Below, piece by piece: positions 17,519 to 25,431 of a DNA stretch of 64,000 bases (the stretch's first letter is position 1; the number at the start of each line of letters is the position of its first letter). The notes beneath the pieces are model-generated. The model made no database searches and was not told where the DNA came from. It was given only the letters and a program-made list of their open reading frames with translations. A program made the position numbers and the translations under genes. Origin of the DNA: JAXGPP01 sp040766885 (lineage in GTDB: Bacteria; Planctomycetota; Planctomycetia; Pirellulales; Thermoguttaceae); the NCBI GenBank assembly GCA_040766885.1, contig JAXGPP010000003.1, positions 434,001 to 498,000 on the forward strand, given 5' to 3'.

Positions 17519-18418
17519 ATGGAATTGGGAAGCCTGGTCTGGTTCTCTTCTCGCCAGCATCCGTTTGCCGTGTGTGAACGGCACTGCCTGGATCTGGAAT
17601 GCGATTGTACCGACGCCTGGCTGACGTTCACCGAGGTGGATCTTGAGGGGCAGGCGCTGGAGGAACCGCTGACGTTTGAGATCCGGGTCAATCTTCGCAG
17701 CGGGCGCGAGCGTCGTCCGCCGCAACGTCCGGCGGCGATCGAGGCGTTGGTCCGCGAATTCCTGGTTGGCTTTCCTGTCGAGCGTTTCGGGGAGATGGCC
17801 GACCGGCGTGGGGAGCAACGCACCGCTCGGCGGCGGTTGAGCCATTACACGATCGATCCGTCGAGGCGGGGCGAGTTGATCGCTTACGCGGAAGTGATCG
17901 ACGCGGCCGAGGATCGGGAGGCCTGCGCGTGCCGGTTCGGGTTGTTCTTCGCCCACGAGGGGCACGACTATCTGATCGAGGATCACTACTGCCCGAACCC
18001 GGCCTGCGATTGCCAGCTGGTCCACCTCGGGTTCTGGGAGCGGATCGAGTCGCCGCAGAACAAGATCGACCTCTGGCAACGCTTCCGGGCGGCGTTCGCT
18101 CTCGACGGGCGATTCAAGGAGATCACGCTCTGCGAGGAGGGTTGGTGTGGCGCGGCGTCGGTCGCTCGGGCCTGGCGTGAGCACTGCGGCGAGCGGTTCG
18201 AAATCTTCCGGGAGCGTTATGAGCAGATCAAGGCGATCGGCCGGCGCAGCATGCCGTTGGCCGTGCCGGCACCACCTCCGGTCCCGGTCGTGAAGTACGT
18301 TTCCCCAGCGCCACTCGGCATATCGCCGGCCGAAGCTCGCCGGGGGCGTAACGATCCCTGTCCCTGCGGCAGCGGGCGGAAATTCAAACGCTGCTGCGGC
18401 CGTGGCGGAGTGGCTTGA
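17519..18418 (+). CDS. SEC-C motif passenger protein within the IS66 element
   Basis: 299 residues, ATG 17519. The last 30 residues are a SEC-C zinc motif, RNDPCPCGSGRKFKRCCG (C-x-C-x8-CC), as at the C-terminus of SecA and many unrelated proteins. The N-terminal 230 residues include cysteine clusters (CLDLECDC near residue 22, CPNPACDC near residue 160, CEEGWCG near 205), suggesting further metal sites. It sits between tnpB and tnpC, a position not occupied in the simplest three-gene IS66 elements. It is preserved without stops, so it may be selected with the element. Its function is unknown. Confidence 0.82.
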   Translation: MELGSLVWFSSRQHPFAVCERHCLDLECDCTDAWLTFTEVDLEGQALEEPLTFEIRVNLRSGRERRPPQRPAAIEALVREFLVGFPVERFGEMADRRGEQRTARRRLSHYTIDPSRRGELIAYAEVIDAAEDREACACRFGLFFAHEGHDYLIEDHYCPNPACDCQLVHLGFWERIESPQNKIDLWQRFRAAFALDGRFKEITLCEEGWCGAASVARAWREHCGERFEIFRERYEQIKAIGRRSMPLAVPAPPPVPVVKYVSPAPLGISPAEARRGRNDPCPCGSGRKFKRCCGRGGVA

Positions 18419-18517
18419 GAAAATCTCCAAGAAAGGTCCGAACAGGGGTAGCGCGATCGGCCGCGATGGTTTATCTTGCCCCCAGCCAACGGAAACGGGC
18501 GCTCGCAGGAAGCCAGC

Positions 18518-20290
18518 ATGCCGGCCAGTCAAGACACCACCGCTCTTTCGCTCCCCGGCGATGTGGCGTCGTGTCATGAGATGCTCCAAAGTCTTGCTCG
18601 GACGCTCCAGGAGCGGGACCGCCGGATTGCCCAGTTGGAAGCGGCCATGGAGGCGTTGATCCGCCAGCGTTATGCCCCGAAGCGGGAACGCTACACGGAT
18701 CCGGACCAGCAACTCCTGTTCGACGAACCGGGCGAGGTCGCCGAACCGCTTGAATCGCCCGGCGAGGAGGAGGACGACGATTCGTCCGCCAAGAAGAGAA
18801 GGAAGAGACGGGGCGGAAAGGGGCGGCGGATTCTCGACGCCGAGGCGGCTCGCGAAAAGCTGTTCCACAAGCTGACCGACGAGCAGAAGGTGTGCCCCAA
18901 GTGCGGCGCTCCGCTGGTGATCGTGTTGGTGGACGGTCTGCTGCAATGGGCCCACCGGCCGGCCGAGATCTACGGCATCCAGCACGTCCATGAAAAGGGC
19001 TTCTGCCAGTGCTGCCACGAGCACGTGGTGGTGGCCGACAAGCCGCCGCAGATGATCGAAAAAGGGGCGGCCGACGCCAGCCTGCTGGCCCACCTGACGA
19101 CCTCCAATAAAGGCGACCACCTGCCCACCTACCGCTATGAAGAGATCAGCCTTCGCCATGGCTGGTGGCTCCCCCGCAGCACGCAGGTCGGCTGGCTGAC
19201 GCAGACGGCCGTCACGGCCGTGATCCTCTACAGTTGGATGGCCAGCCGCGTGCTGGGAGGAAAGCTGCTCGGCACGGACGCCACCGGCGTTCGGGTCCTG
19301 GAGCCGGGATCGGGGCAGGCTCAGAAGGGAACCGTCTGGGTCTACGGTGGGCAGCGGGAGGTCTGCCCCTATCTGGTCTACGAGTACACCCGAAGCGGCG
19401 ACGGCGAGGCGCCGCGGCGCTTCCTTGACGGGTATGCCGGTTATCTGCAGGCCGATGCCGCCTCGGTCTTCGATCAACTCTATCGCGGAGGAACCGTCTT
19501 CGAAGTGGCCTGCGGGGCCCACATGCGACGCTACTTCTACAAGGCCCGTCACTCGGCGGCGCTGGAGGCTCACCGTGCGCTGGTCTCGTTCCGGCAGCTC
19601 TACATGCTGGAGCGGGAGCTGGCGGGCGTTTCGGATGATGAGAGACGCGCGCTGCGACAGGAGCGGGCGATGCCGATCCTCGACGAGTTCAAGGCATGGC
19701 TCGACAACATGGCGCCCGTGGTGGTTCCCAAGACCGAGATTGCCACGGCGGTCGGGTACGCATTGAACCAGTGGGACGCCTTCGTCCGTTACTGCGACCA
19801 CGGCTGGCTGTTGATCGACAACACCCGCAGCGAGCGGGCGCTGCGTCCCATCGCCGTGGGCAGGAACAACTGGCTCTTCTTCGGAAGCGACGGCGGCGGG
19901 CGGACGGGAGCCATCTTGTATTCGCTCGTCTGCTCGGCGAAGGCCAATCGGGTACACCCGTACTTCTACCTGGAAGACGTCTACCGCCGTCTGCCGAAGA
20001 TCCGCCAGCATGAGTCCCTGCTGCCGGTGCTGCGGGACGCCTGCGGTCAAGTCGAACTGCCAGGCGGCGCCCGTCCGCGTCTGGAACGGCTGGACAGCCC
20101 GCTCGACTACCTCCGCATCCTCAAGGACCATCCTCGTCCGCTCATCGAACGCTTGCGCGCGGACTCGCAGCTCGATCCGGCGCTCGTAGCCGAACTCAAC
20201 GCCCTGCTGCCCGACCGCTGGCTATCGGAGCATCCCGAGGCGTTTCTGGAAATCAACCGCCGCACCCGGATCGTCGGCGAAGCCGCCTGA
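18518..20290 (+). CDS. tnpC: IS66 family transposase TnpC
   Basis: 590 residues, ATG 18518 with AGGA seven bases upstream; an earlier in-frame ATG (18476) lacks a site. Order of parts: a leucine-zipper-like N-terminus (LARTLQERDRRIAQLEAAME), a linker with a charged run, a C4 zinc motif (CPKCG ... CQCCHEH), then the DDE catalytic domain. Aspartates lie in LLGTDATGVRV and FLDGYAGYLQADAAS; the glutamate lies in NTRSERALRPIAVGRNNWLF. The C-terminal IS66 domain is complete. The protein looks functional. Confidence 0.95.
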   Translation: MPASQDTTALSLPGDVASCHEMLQSLARTLQERDRRIAQLEAAMEALIRQRYAPKRERYTDPDQQLLFDEPGEVAEPLESPGEEEDDDSSAKKRRKRRGGKGRRILDAEAAREKLFHKLTDEQKVCPKCGAPLVIVLVDGLLQWAHRPAEIYGIQHVHEKGFCQCCHEHVVVADKPPQMIEKGAADASLLAHLTTSNKGDHLPTYRYEEISLRHGWWLPRSTQVGWLTQTAVTAVILYSWMASRVLGGKLLGTDATGVRVLEPGSGQAQKGTVWVYGGQREVCPYLVYEYTRSGDGEAPRRFLDGYAGYLQADAASVFDQLYRGGTVFEVACGAHMRRYFYKARHSAALEAHRALVSFRQLYMLERELAGVSDDERRALRQERAMPILDEFKAWLDNMAPVVVPKTEIATAVGYALNQWDAFVRYCDHGWLLIDNTRSERALRPIAVGRNNWLFFGSDGGGRTGAILYSLVCSAKANRVHPYFYLEDVYRRLPKIRQHESLLPVLRDACGQVELPGGARPRLERLDSPLDYLRILKDHPRPLIERLRADSQLDPALVAELNALLPDRWLSEHPEAFLEINRRTRIVGEAA

Positions 20291-20367
20291 CCCCCGGCCT
20301 CCCGCCCTGGCACAGCGGATGTCGCGCCCCCGCCCCGCGGCCTCAAGACCGGCATGTAGTTCGTGGA

Positions 20368-20375
20368 ACGCTTAC
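20368..20375. repeat. right terminal inverted repeat of IS66
   Basis: acgcttac, the exact reverse complement of the left end GTAAGCGT at 16617-16624. Confidence 0.9.
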
Positions 20376-20383
20376 GGGCAAGC
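20376..20383. repeat. 8-bp target-site duplication, right of IS66
   Basis: gggcaagc, identical to 16609-16616. Confidence 0.93.
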
Positions 20384-20630
20384 CGCTCTTCCCTCGTTGC
20401 GCGCTAATTCCAATCTTGCGTCTGAATTCGGTTCGTCAGATCGGGGCGGGAATGGCTGAATTGCGCTACGAGGTACTCAAAGGCGGGGCCTGAGTGGCAC
20501 GTGATCGAAGGAACGTACCGGAGCCTGCCGCGCCGCGATTCCTGTCTGAATTGCCCTTCCGATAAACACCTGCAGCACCCCAAACCGGCTTGCTACCGAC
20601 CCGCTCGCCGTAAGTGCTTGTCCTGTCAAA

Positions 20631-20665
20631 CAAAAACGCCCGCTGACTGCTCTAGTCAACGGGCG
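20631..20665 (-). terminator. rho-independent terminator of the tRNA-Gly gene
   Basis: A hairpin with CGCCCG and TGACT arms (20637-20648) pairing with AGTCA and CGGGCG (20654-20665) and a short loop. On the minus strand it is followed by TTTTTG. It begins nine bases beyond the 3' end of the tRNA. Confidence 0.85.
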
Positions 20666-20673
20666 TCCGAAAG

Positions 20674-20745
20674 AGCGGGAGAAGGGATTCGAACCCTCGA
20701 CATCCAGCTTGGGAAGCTAGCGCTCTACCCCTGAGCTACTCCCGC
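20674..20745 (-). tRNA. tRNA-Gly (anticodon CCC)
   Basis: Read on the minus strand: a 7-bp acceptor stem (GCGGGAG with CTCCCGC), D arm with GGGGTA, a 5-bp anticodon stem (CTAGC with GCTGG, one G-U pair) closing the loop TTCCCAA, so the anticodon is CCC and reads GGG codons. The T arm is GAGGG-TTCGAAT-CCCTT. Discriminator base U; CCA is not encoded. A strong terminator follows. The gene lies between the IS66 element and a broken ORF. Confidence 0.95.
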
Positions 20746-20964
20746 AAATCGTCTCTAAATCCTTAATTTTCAAGCGTTTCTGGCGTCTTCTTCATCCGAA
20801 AGCCTGGTACCGGTTCTCGTCGTAAGTCCTTATTTTTCGGTGGCCTTACGACCACAACCGTCACCACCTCTTTCAACGTTCTCTCGCAGCCCTCGGGAGG
20901 GCACATTCTAGCATTCCTCACGGGACGCGCCGATCGTGCGTCTGAGGAGCTCATGCTAGGCCTG

Positions 20965-21263
20965 TCACTCCTTTGAGGTAGTCGACCGCCTCCGTTTCGG
21001 CTTGCGGACCTCCTCCTCGGCGCTTCCGTTCTGCCGCGCCTGCAGTTCCTCATGGAACCCGTCCTCGACGCTTCTGGCCCAAACCTTCGCAGCCTCAAAG
21101 CACCGCCGGAACGAAGCGTCCTTCAGCACGACAATCGACTGACTCCCATTGCTTCCATTCTGTCCGCAGTTCCCTCGACGGCTTTAAGGTACGCGGAAAC
21201 CAAGTCGGCGTCGTTCTTTAGCTGCCGCGGCGTGAACCGAAGCCGTTCGGAGGTTCTGCGCAT
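20965..21263 (-). pseudogene. frameshifted gene of unknown function
   Basis: From ATG 21263 the frame reads MRRTSERLRFTPRQLKNDAD and on to AYLKAVEGT, then drifts to a stop (RLSC*). In the next frame the protein-like sequence continues as SQSIVVLKDASFRRCFEAAK, VWARSVEDGFHEELQ and a basic tail (RKPKRRRSTTSKE), ending at TGA 20967-20965. A one-base frameshift around 21120-21150 joins the two parts into about 98 residues. The family is not recognised. It lies next to the IS1634-type insertion, in a stretch that appears to be decaying. Confidence 0.5.
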
Positions 21264-21383
21264 GCCTGTTCAGACGGATGCAATTTGGCGCCGTGTGTGA
21301 CTATGTCTCGCTGATTATCACCTTGAATTCGCTTTTGTCAAGGACGCAAGTGCCACGCGGCAACCGTCTTACGGCCCGCAACG

Positions 21384-21427
21384 TGAATAATTACGCACAA
21401 AAAATGACCATTATGCGTAATTATTCA
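21384..21427. repeat. 14-bp perfect inverted repeat
   Basis: TGAATAATTACGCA (21384-21397) and TGCGTAATTATTCA (21414-21427) are exact reverse complements around a 16-base AT-rich spacer. The AT-rich arms do not look like a terminator. The right arm overlaps the 6-bp target duplication of the neighbouring IS, so the element inserted at its edge. It may be an operator or a remnant of another mobile element's ends. Confidence 0.8.
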
Positions 21428-21428
21428 A
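21423..21428. repeat. 6-bp target-site duplication, left of IS1634-type element
   Basis: attcaa, repeated at 23693-23698 directly outside the element's two ends. Confidence 0.85.
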
Positions 21429-21448
21429 CGTTCTTTCCGCACAACTGC
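21429..21448. repeat. left 20-bp terminal inverted repeat
   Basis: Twenty bases perfectly repeated in inverted orientation at 23673-23692. Confidence 0.95.
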
Positions 21449-21484
21449 ATCCCATATTCTCCGAATATCGCAGGGTGGGGAAGT

Positions 21485-23248
21485 TCAGCGGTAGAGCGTG
21501 ACGGGTAGGGAGAGGAGGCGGAGGAGTTGACGGTGGAGCGGGGAGAGTTTGGTGGTGAATTGGATCGGTTCGCTGCCGGGACGGGTGAAGACGTGACGCT
21601 GGGTGGGGTCGAAGAGGTCGAACAGGCGACGCGCCGTGGGGCGCCGGCAGTCGCGGTCCTCGGGGTACATCGGCAGGGCCGCCAGGCCGTGGTCGCGCAT
21701 CGCCTGCCGCAGCGCACGCTCGATGAGCGACTCCGCCAATAGCGCGAAGAAGTAGACGCAGAGGAAGCCCTCGATGCGGGCCACGTCCTTGAGGAACACC
21801 GGGGCCACGCGGTAATCGGTCTTGAGCTGCTCGAAGCGGCGTTCGATCGGCGGCTGCCGTTTGTAGGCCTCAAGCACCTCCCGGGCGTCGAGTTGCGTGT
21901 CGTTGGTCACGAGGGGAAAGAGGCCGTCGGTAAGCCGCTCCCGGGCCAGCTCGGCTTCGTCGATCGTGTACTCCAGATCGAAGCGCACCGACTCCTCGCG
22001 GACGTAGGTGGTGTCCTTGCCGGGACGTCCGCGGCGGCTCTGGCGGAAGGTCTCTTCCACACGCTGGTCGATCTGCACCCGGAGCCAGGTCGCGGCCTGA
22101 TGGCGGTCGAGGATCTCCGCCACGGCGGCGAGTACTTTCGCCTCCTCCCGCAGCCGCGACCGTGGCGACCGCAGCCGCTGTTGCAGGTCACGCAGTTCCT
22201 GCTGGGCCTGAGCCAGCCGCCGGCCGCGGGCGGCCAGGTCCAGCTCAGCCTTGCGGGTGCTCGAGTACCACCACAGCCGATAGCCTTCGGGAAGCGCTTC
22301 CGGCGGCGAAACGACGGCATAATGATCGACCACCTCCCCCTCATCGTCGGCCTTGTCCCCGAGCGGCTCCCAGGCGACCTGGCCGGCGCGGAGCCGCTGG
22401 CGGAAGTCGCCGTCCTCGCGACGGGTGCGCGGCAGCACGCTCACGAAGCGGCCGCCGCGCTGGGCGATGTAGTTCATGTTCTCTACCGTGGCCAGCTTGC
22501 AGTCGGCCACGTAGAGGAAGTCGCGCCGGCCGGCCAACTGGCAGAGCAAGTCCCAGCTCTCGACGTGGGTGCGGTCGTCGGTCACGTTGCCGCTGGCCAC
22601 GCGGAAGGCCACCGGGACCCCGCCGTCGCGGGTGACGGTGAGGATATACAGCAGTTGCTTGAGGTCGGGGCGATGGTCCTTGTTGTGGCCCCAGGTGATG
22701 GCCACCGTCGGCTTGCCGTGACGGGCGGCCCCTTGGCTGGCGCTGGCGTACAGGCCGCAGAAGGAGACGGTGGTCGAGTCGTTGTGCAGCTCGTCGAGAT
22801 GGAGGTCGAACTGGCGCACGATGTGGCGCATGAGGGCCAGCACGAGCGACGGCCGGTCGGCGCGGAAGAGGGCCGTCAGGGCCCGGCCGCCGCGGTCGTC
22901 GTTCCAGGCGGCCACTTGTTCCGGCTTCAGTCCGAGGCCGGCCGGATCGTGTCCCGCGATCCACTCGCCCACGGCATACAGCGGCGTGCGGGAGAGCAGG
23001 ATCTGCTTGACGAGGATCACCACCGCGCGGGCGGTGGGGATCTTGGTGCGGCGATCGTCGCCAGGGAGGAACTCGGCGAGCAGCGCTTCGAGCTTCATCC
23101 GCTGGAGGAAGTCCTCGACGATCGGCAGCGCGCCGGTGGTCCAGGACCGCAGCGCGGCCGGGCCGCGGCGGGCGACGTGTCCGGAGGATCGGCTGCGCGG
23201 GCGACGGGAGGTGGTGGAGCGTCGAGTCGAACGGGAAGCTTTCTTCAT
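21485..23248 (-). CDS. IS1634 family (DDE) transposase
   Basis: About 587 residues from ATG 23248 with GGAAAGGG upstream; a longer frame from 23383 lacks family resemblance at its N-terminus. After a basic N-terminal tail comes the DUF4277-like segment (GALPIVEDFLQRMKLEALLAEFLPGD). The DDE core follows: the first aspartate in ELHNDSTTVSFCG, the second in FLYVADCKLATVEN, and the glutamate region near RQPPIERRFEQLKTDYRVAPVFL. A coiled-coil-like insertion (residues about 350-400) precedes the C-terminal part. It is intact and ends 56 bases from the left end of the element. Confidence 0.9.
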   Translation of the reverse strand: MKKASRSTRRSTTSRRPRSRSSGHVARRGPAALRSWTTGALPIVEDFLQRMKLEALLAEFLPGDDRRTKIPTARAVVILVKQILLSRTPLYAVGEWIAGHDPAGLGLKPEQVAAWNDDRGGRALTALFRADRPSLVLALMRHIVRQFDLHLDELHNDSTTVSFCGLYASASQGAARHGKPTVAITWGHNKDHRPDLKQLLYILTVTRDGGVPVAFRVASGNVTDDRTHVESWDLLCQLAGRRDFLYVADCKLATVENMNYIAQRGGRFVSVLPRTRREDGDFRQRLRAGQVAWEPLGDKADDEGEVVDHYAVVSPPEALPEGYRLWWYSSTRKAELDLAARGRRLAQAQQELRDLQQRLRSPRSRLREEAKVLAAVAEILDRHQAATWLRVQIDQRVEETFRQSRRGRPGKDTTYVREESVRFDLEYTIDEAELARERLTDGLFPLVTNDTQLDAREVLEAYKRQPPIERRFEQLKTDYRVAPVFLKDVARIEGFLCVYFFALLAESLIERALRQAMRDHGLAALPMYPEDRDCRRPTARRLFDLFDPTQRHVFTRPGSEPIQFTTKLSPLHRQLLRLLSLPVTLYR

Positions 23249-23279
23249 CGTGAAAACCCTTTCCGGCGGAGTGTGGCCG

Positions 23280-23309
23280 CGCGGGGCGGCCAGTGTCGGC
23301 CGCCCCGCG
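23280..23309. other. 12-bp perfect GC hairpin in the transposase leader
   Basis: CGCGGGGCGGCC (23280-23291), six-base loop agtgtc, then GGCCGCCCCGCG (23298-23309). It lies 32-61 bases upstream of the transposase start codon. Subterminal hairpins in IS leaders can block read-through transcription or translation from outside promoters; that role here is an inference. Confidence 0.75.
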
Positions 23310-23672
23310 ACGGGCAAAGTGCCGCAGGAAGGAAATGTCGCGTTCGACACAACGTCAAGGCGCGCCGCCGAGGGTGTGAACACTTACGACACGGACCATC
23401 GACGTAAGTCCAGTCCGACTCGACTTACGTCGAGAGCCTTCGCCCTAAGTATCGCGAACTCGAATGCGGACCGCGCGCCGGACATTGCCGCGTCGCACGA
23501 CCGGATGAAGAATGCCCCCAACGCGCGGCGCCGCTGCCGAACCTGGCCGGCGGTTGCCCTGCCTCCGCCCTTGCCCGGCGCTACGCCCCGCGCCCCGCAT
23601 CGTCCCACTCACACACACCGCCGGCCACCGTCCCGCCTGGACCCGCCCCATGAAATTCCAAGATAATCAACG

Positions 23673-23692
23673 GCAGTTGTGCGGAAAGAACG
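23673..23692. repeat. right 20-bp terminal inverted repeat
   Basis: Exact reverse complement of 21429-21448. Confidence 0.95.
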
Positions 23693-23698
23693 ATTCAA
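23693..23698. repeat. 6-bp target-site duplication, right of IS1634-type element
   Basis: attcaa, identical to 21423-21428. Confidence 0.85.
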
Positions 23699-23771
23699 TA
23701 TCGGACCGGCATTCTGACTCGCCGAGTCGACAGAAACACGTGAAGACATCCAGCGACAAGGAAGACCTACC

Positions 23772-23957
23772 GTGATCGACCTGGAACGCGAAACGCTGGT
23801 TACGTTCGCGGCCGCACCGCGATTGATCCCAGCCATCGACGCGGTTCCGGGTATGGAGGCCAGGAAACCGCTGCACGAACGGACCATTCGTAATTGGGCG
23901 ACCAAGGGTAAGTGTGGCGTGATCTTGGAGACCGTTTCCATGGGCGGAGTACCTTAG
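23772..23957 (+). CDS. DUF1580 protein, probably 3'-truncated
   Basis: From GTG 23772 the frame gives 61 residues: MIDLERETLVTFAAAPRLIP, then PLHERTIRNWATKGKCGVILETVSMGG. This is the planctomycete DUF1580 pattern (MIDL, a helix-turn-helix-like region and a VxLE..xxGG ending). Family members usually continue past the GG with a conserved SxEALxRF-type tail, which is missing; the frame stops within three codons, at the point where the hybrid IS begins. The AAGGAAGAC just upstream supports the start. Probably a DNA-binding protein of unknown target. Confidence 0.7.
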   Translation: MIDLERETLVTFAAAPRLIPAIDAVPGMEARKPLHERTIRNWATKGKCGVILETVSMGGVP

Positions 23958-23958
23958 G

Positions 23959-25431
23959 TTTTACCACAATTCGGTAGGCAATTCTTACAAAAGTTCGTTG
24001 CCGTTGACGCAGGTGCTAGCCGAGCGAAGTCGATTCGCCGCAGTGTCGCGCGGATCTGGCCGCGGGTTTTGTGGATTTTACAAGCGCGGTTCTGCGTGGG
24101 CAGCGAAGTAGGCAGGTACGTAGAAAGGCCTTCGCCTCTCCTACGTTCCTTCCTTTCGGGAGTGATCTTGCCATGTCTTTGGCCTACGAAACGGATGTCA
24201 ATTTGGGTCAAGCACTCTTCGGGCACGCGCAACTCGGGGACCAGCGACGCACGGCGCGCTTGGTCGAGACCTTCAACTTGATGCGCCGGCATCCCGGCGG
24301 CACGCTTCCCGACAAGTTGTCCACGCCGGCCGATCTGCGGGCCTTCTACCGACTTTGCGACAGCGACGAGGTGACGCACGAGGCGATTCTCGCCGCCGCC
24401 CGTGAGTACACCCTCGCGCGGATTGCCGCCTCCGCGGGACCGGTGCTGATCGTGCATGATGCCACCGAACTCGATTACACATCACGCCTTGGTCAACACC
24501 CGGCTCTATTTGCCCAAGGAGTGGACGGGCGACCGCCGGCGCTGCAAAGCCGCAGGCGTTCCGAAGAACGTGCGTTTCCAGACGCGTCACGAACAGGCGT
24601 TGGAAATGCTGGACGAGCAAGGCCATCTGCTGCCCCATGCCTGGATTGCCGGCGATGACGAAATGGGCAGAAACGCCGGGTTTCGCCGGGATTTGCACGA
24701 TCGCGGCGAGCACTACTTGCTGGCCGTTCCGTGCAACACGTTGGTCCGCGATCTGGAGGCGGAGCCTCATCAAGGACGGGGCGCGATTGCCAAGCCACCG
24801 TTTCAGCGCGTCGACAAGTGGCGGGACTCGATCGCCGACGATGCTTGGACACGAATCAACGTCCGCGACGGAGAAAAAGGGCCCTTACAAGTGGAAGTGG
24901 CCACTTGCCGCGTCCAGGCAAAGATCGGCCAACGGGTGATGAAGTACGAGGAGACGTTGGTCGTCGTTCGCTGCTTGGATGAACACGGTGCGACCAAGTA
25001 CGACTTCTATCTGGCGAACGACCCAGGCGATACCCCGACCAAGGAGTTCGCTCGCGTCGCCCTGGCTGCCCATCGTATCGAAGAAGCGATCAAGCGCGGC
25101 AAGAGCGAGGCCGGGCTTGCCGACTATGAGGTTCGCAATTGGGGCGGCTGGCATCACCATCAAGTTCTTTCGTTGCTGGCCACCTGGTTTCTGGTGTGCG
25201 AGTCGCACCGCGGAAAAAAAATGGACACCGGCAATCACCGTCCCGCAAATCCGCGAAGGGGTAGCCATGCTCCTACGGGCTGCCCACTACTGCGACACGC
25301 CGACGAAAATCGCCAACAACAAAACCCGTCGCTTGGTCCGCAACGAACAAGCACGCTTCTATCACTACAAGGCGCGTAACCGTTTGCCACCACTGCGAAT
25401 AAATCAACGCCGATAGCTTCGGACAGTAAAA
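23959..25431 (+). mobile_element. hybrid, inactive IS (Tn5/IS4-like 5' part joined to IS701-like 3' part)
   Basis: The ends are approximate: a TTTTAC-like match occurs at 23959-23964 and, inverted, at 25427-25432. No target duplication flanks it, and the genes on the two sides differ (a DUF1580 gene on the left, a CehA-like gene on the right). The transposase is a join of two families with a frame change at about 24475-24490. The simplest reading is recombination or deletion between two separate ISs, each of which had interrupted a different gene. Confidence 0.65.
24173..25416 (+). pseudogene. chimeric transposase remnant
   Basis: ATG 24173 starts a Tn5/IS4-type N-terminus (LGDQRRTARLVETFNLMRRH, LRAFYRLCDSDEVTHEAIL, VLIVHDATELDYTS). 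At about 24480 homology jumps to an IS701-type middle and end in the next frame: VNTRLYLPKEWTGDRRRCKA, HAWIAGDDEMGR, RGEHYLLAVPCNT. A second frame change at an eight-A run (25214-25221) is needed to reach the tail TPAITVPQIREGVAMLLRAA, ending at TAG 25416. The first catalytic aspartate region of the IS701 part is missing. It cannot make an active transposase. Confidence 0.85.

Larger units (their letters stand above)
16617..20375 (+). mobile_element. complete IS66-family insertion sequence with passenger gene
   Basis: The element is 3759 bp. Both ends match the IS66 pattern starting GTAAGCG: left 16617-16624 and right 20368-20375 are an 8-bp perfect inverted repeat, with further imperfect matches inside. 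It is flanked by exact 8-bp duplications. It carries tnpA, tnpB, a SEC-C passenger gene and tnpC in that order, all on the plus strand, and all appear intact. The insertion splits a dihydrofolate-reductase-like gene. Confidence 0.95.
16191..20493 (+). pseudogene. dihydrofolate reductase-like (RibD C-terminal domain) gene, split by IS66 and internally deleted
   Basis: The 5' part (16191-16616) encodes MKTQYYTAASLDGFIATEYD..., the N-terminus of YyaP/YwjB-type DHFR-like proteins. After VGA the frame changes: the next recognisable segment, WMLRNAEKVAEQ, is in another frame and the usual GALAMGSTTYE-like stretch is missing, so a short internal deletion has occurred. The IS66 element is inserted after GKGK. 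Removing it and one 8-bp repeat restores an open frame that reads on from 20384 as PLFPRCALIPILRLNSVRQI...LRYEVLKGGA and stops at TGA 20491-20493. The gene is non-functional on two counts. Confidence 0.9.
21429..23692 (-). mobile_element. IS1634-type insertion sequence
   Basis: 2264 bp bounded by 20-bp perfect inverted repeats (CGTTCTTTCCGCACAACTGC at 21429-21448 and its reverse complement at 23673-23692) with flanking 6-bp direct repeats attcaa. It holds one transposase on the minus strand and a 444-base leader on the right that contains a GC-rich hairpin. The element appears complete. Confidence 0.93.

Noticed and set aside
17066..20131. A 1021-codon open frame on the minus strand across the IS66 element
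   Set aside because: It lies opposite tnpC, the SEC-C gene and tnpB. It has arginine/proline-rich composition typical of antisense frames in GC-rich DNA and no domain resemblance.
21893..23407. A 504-codon open frame on the plus strand across the IS1634-type transposase
   Set aside because: Antisense to a well-supported transposase; glycine/alanine/valine-rich without motifs.
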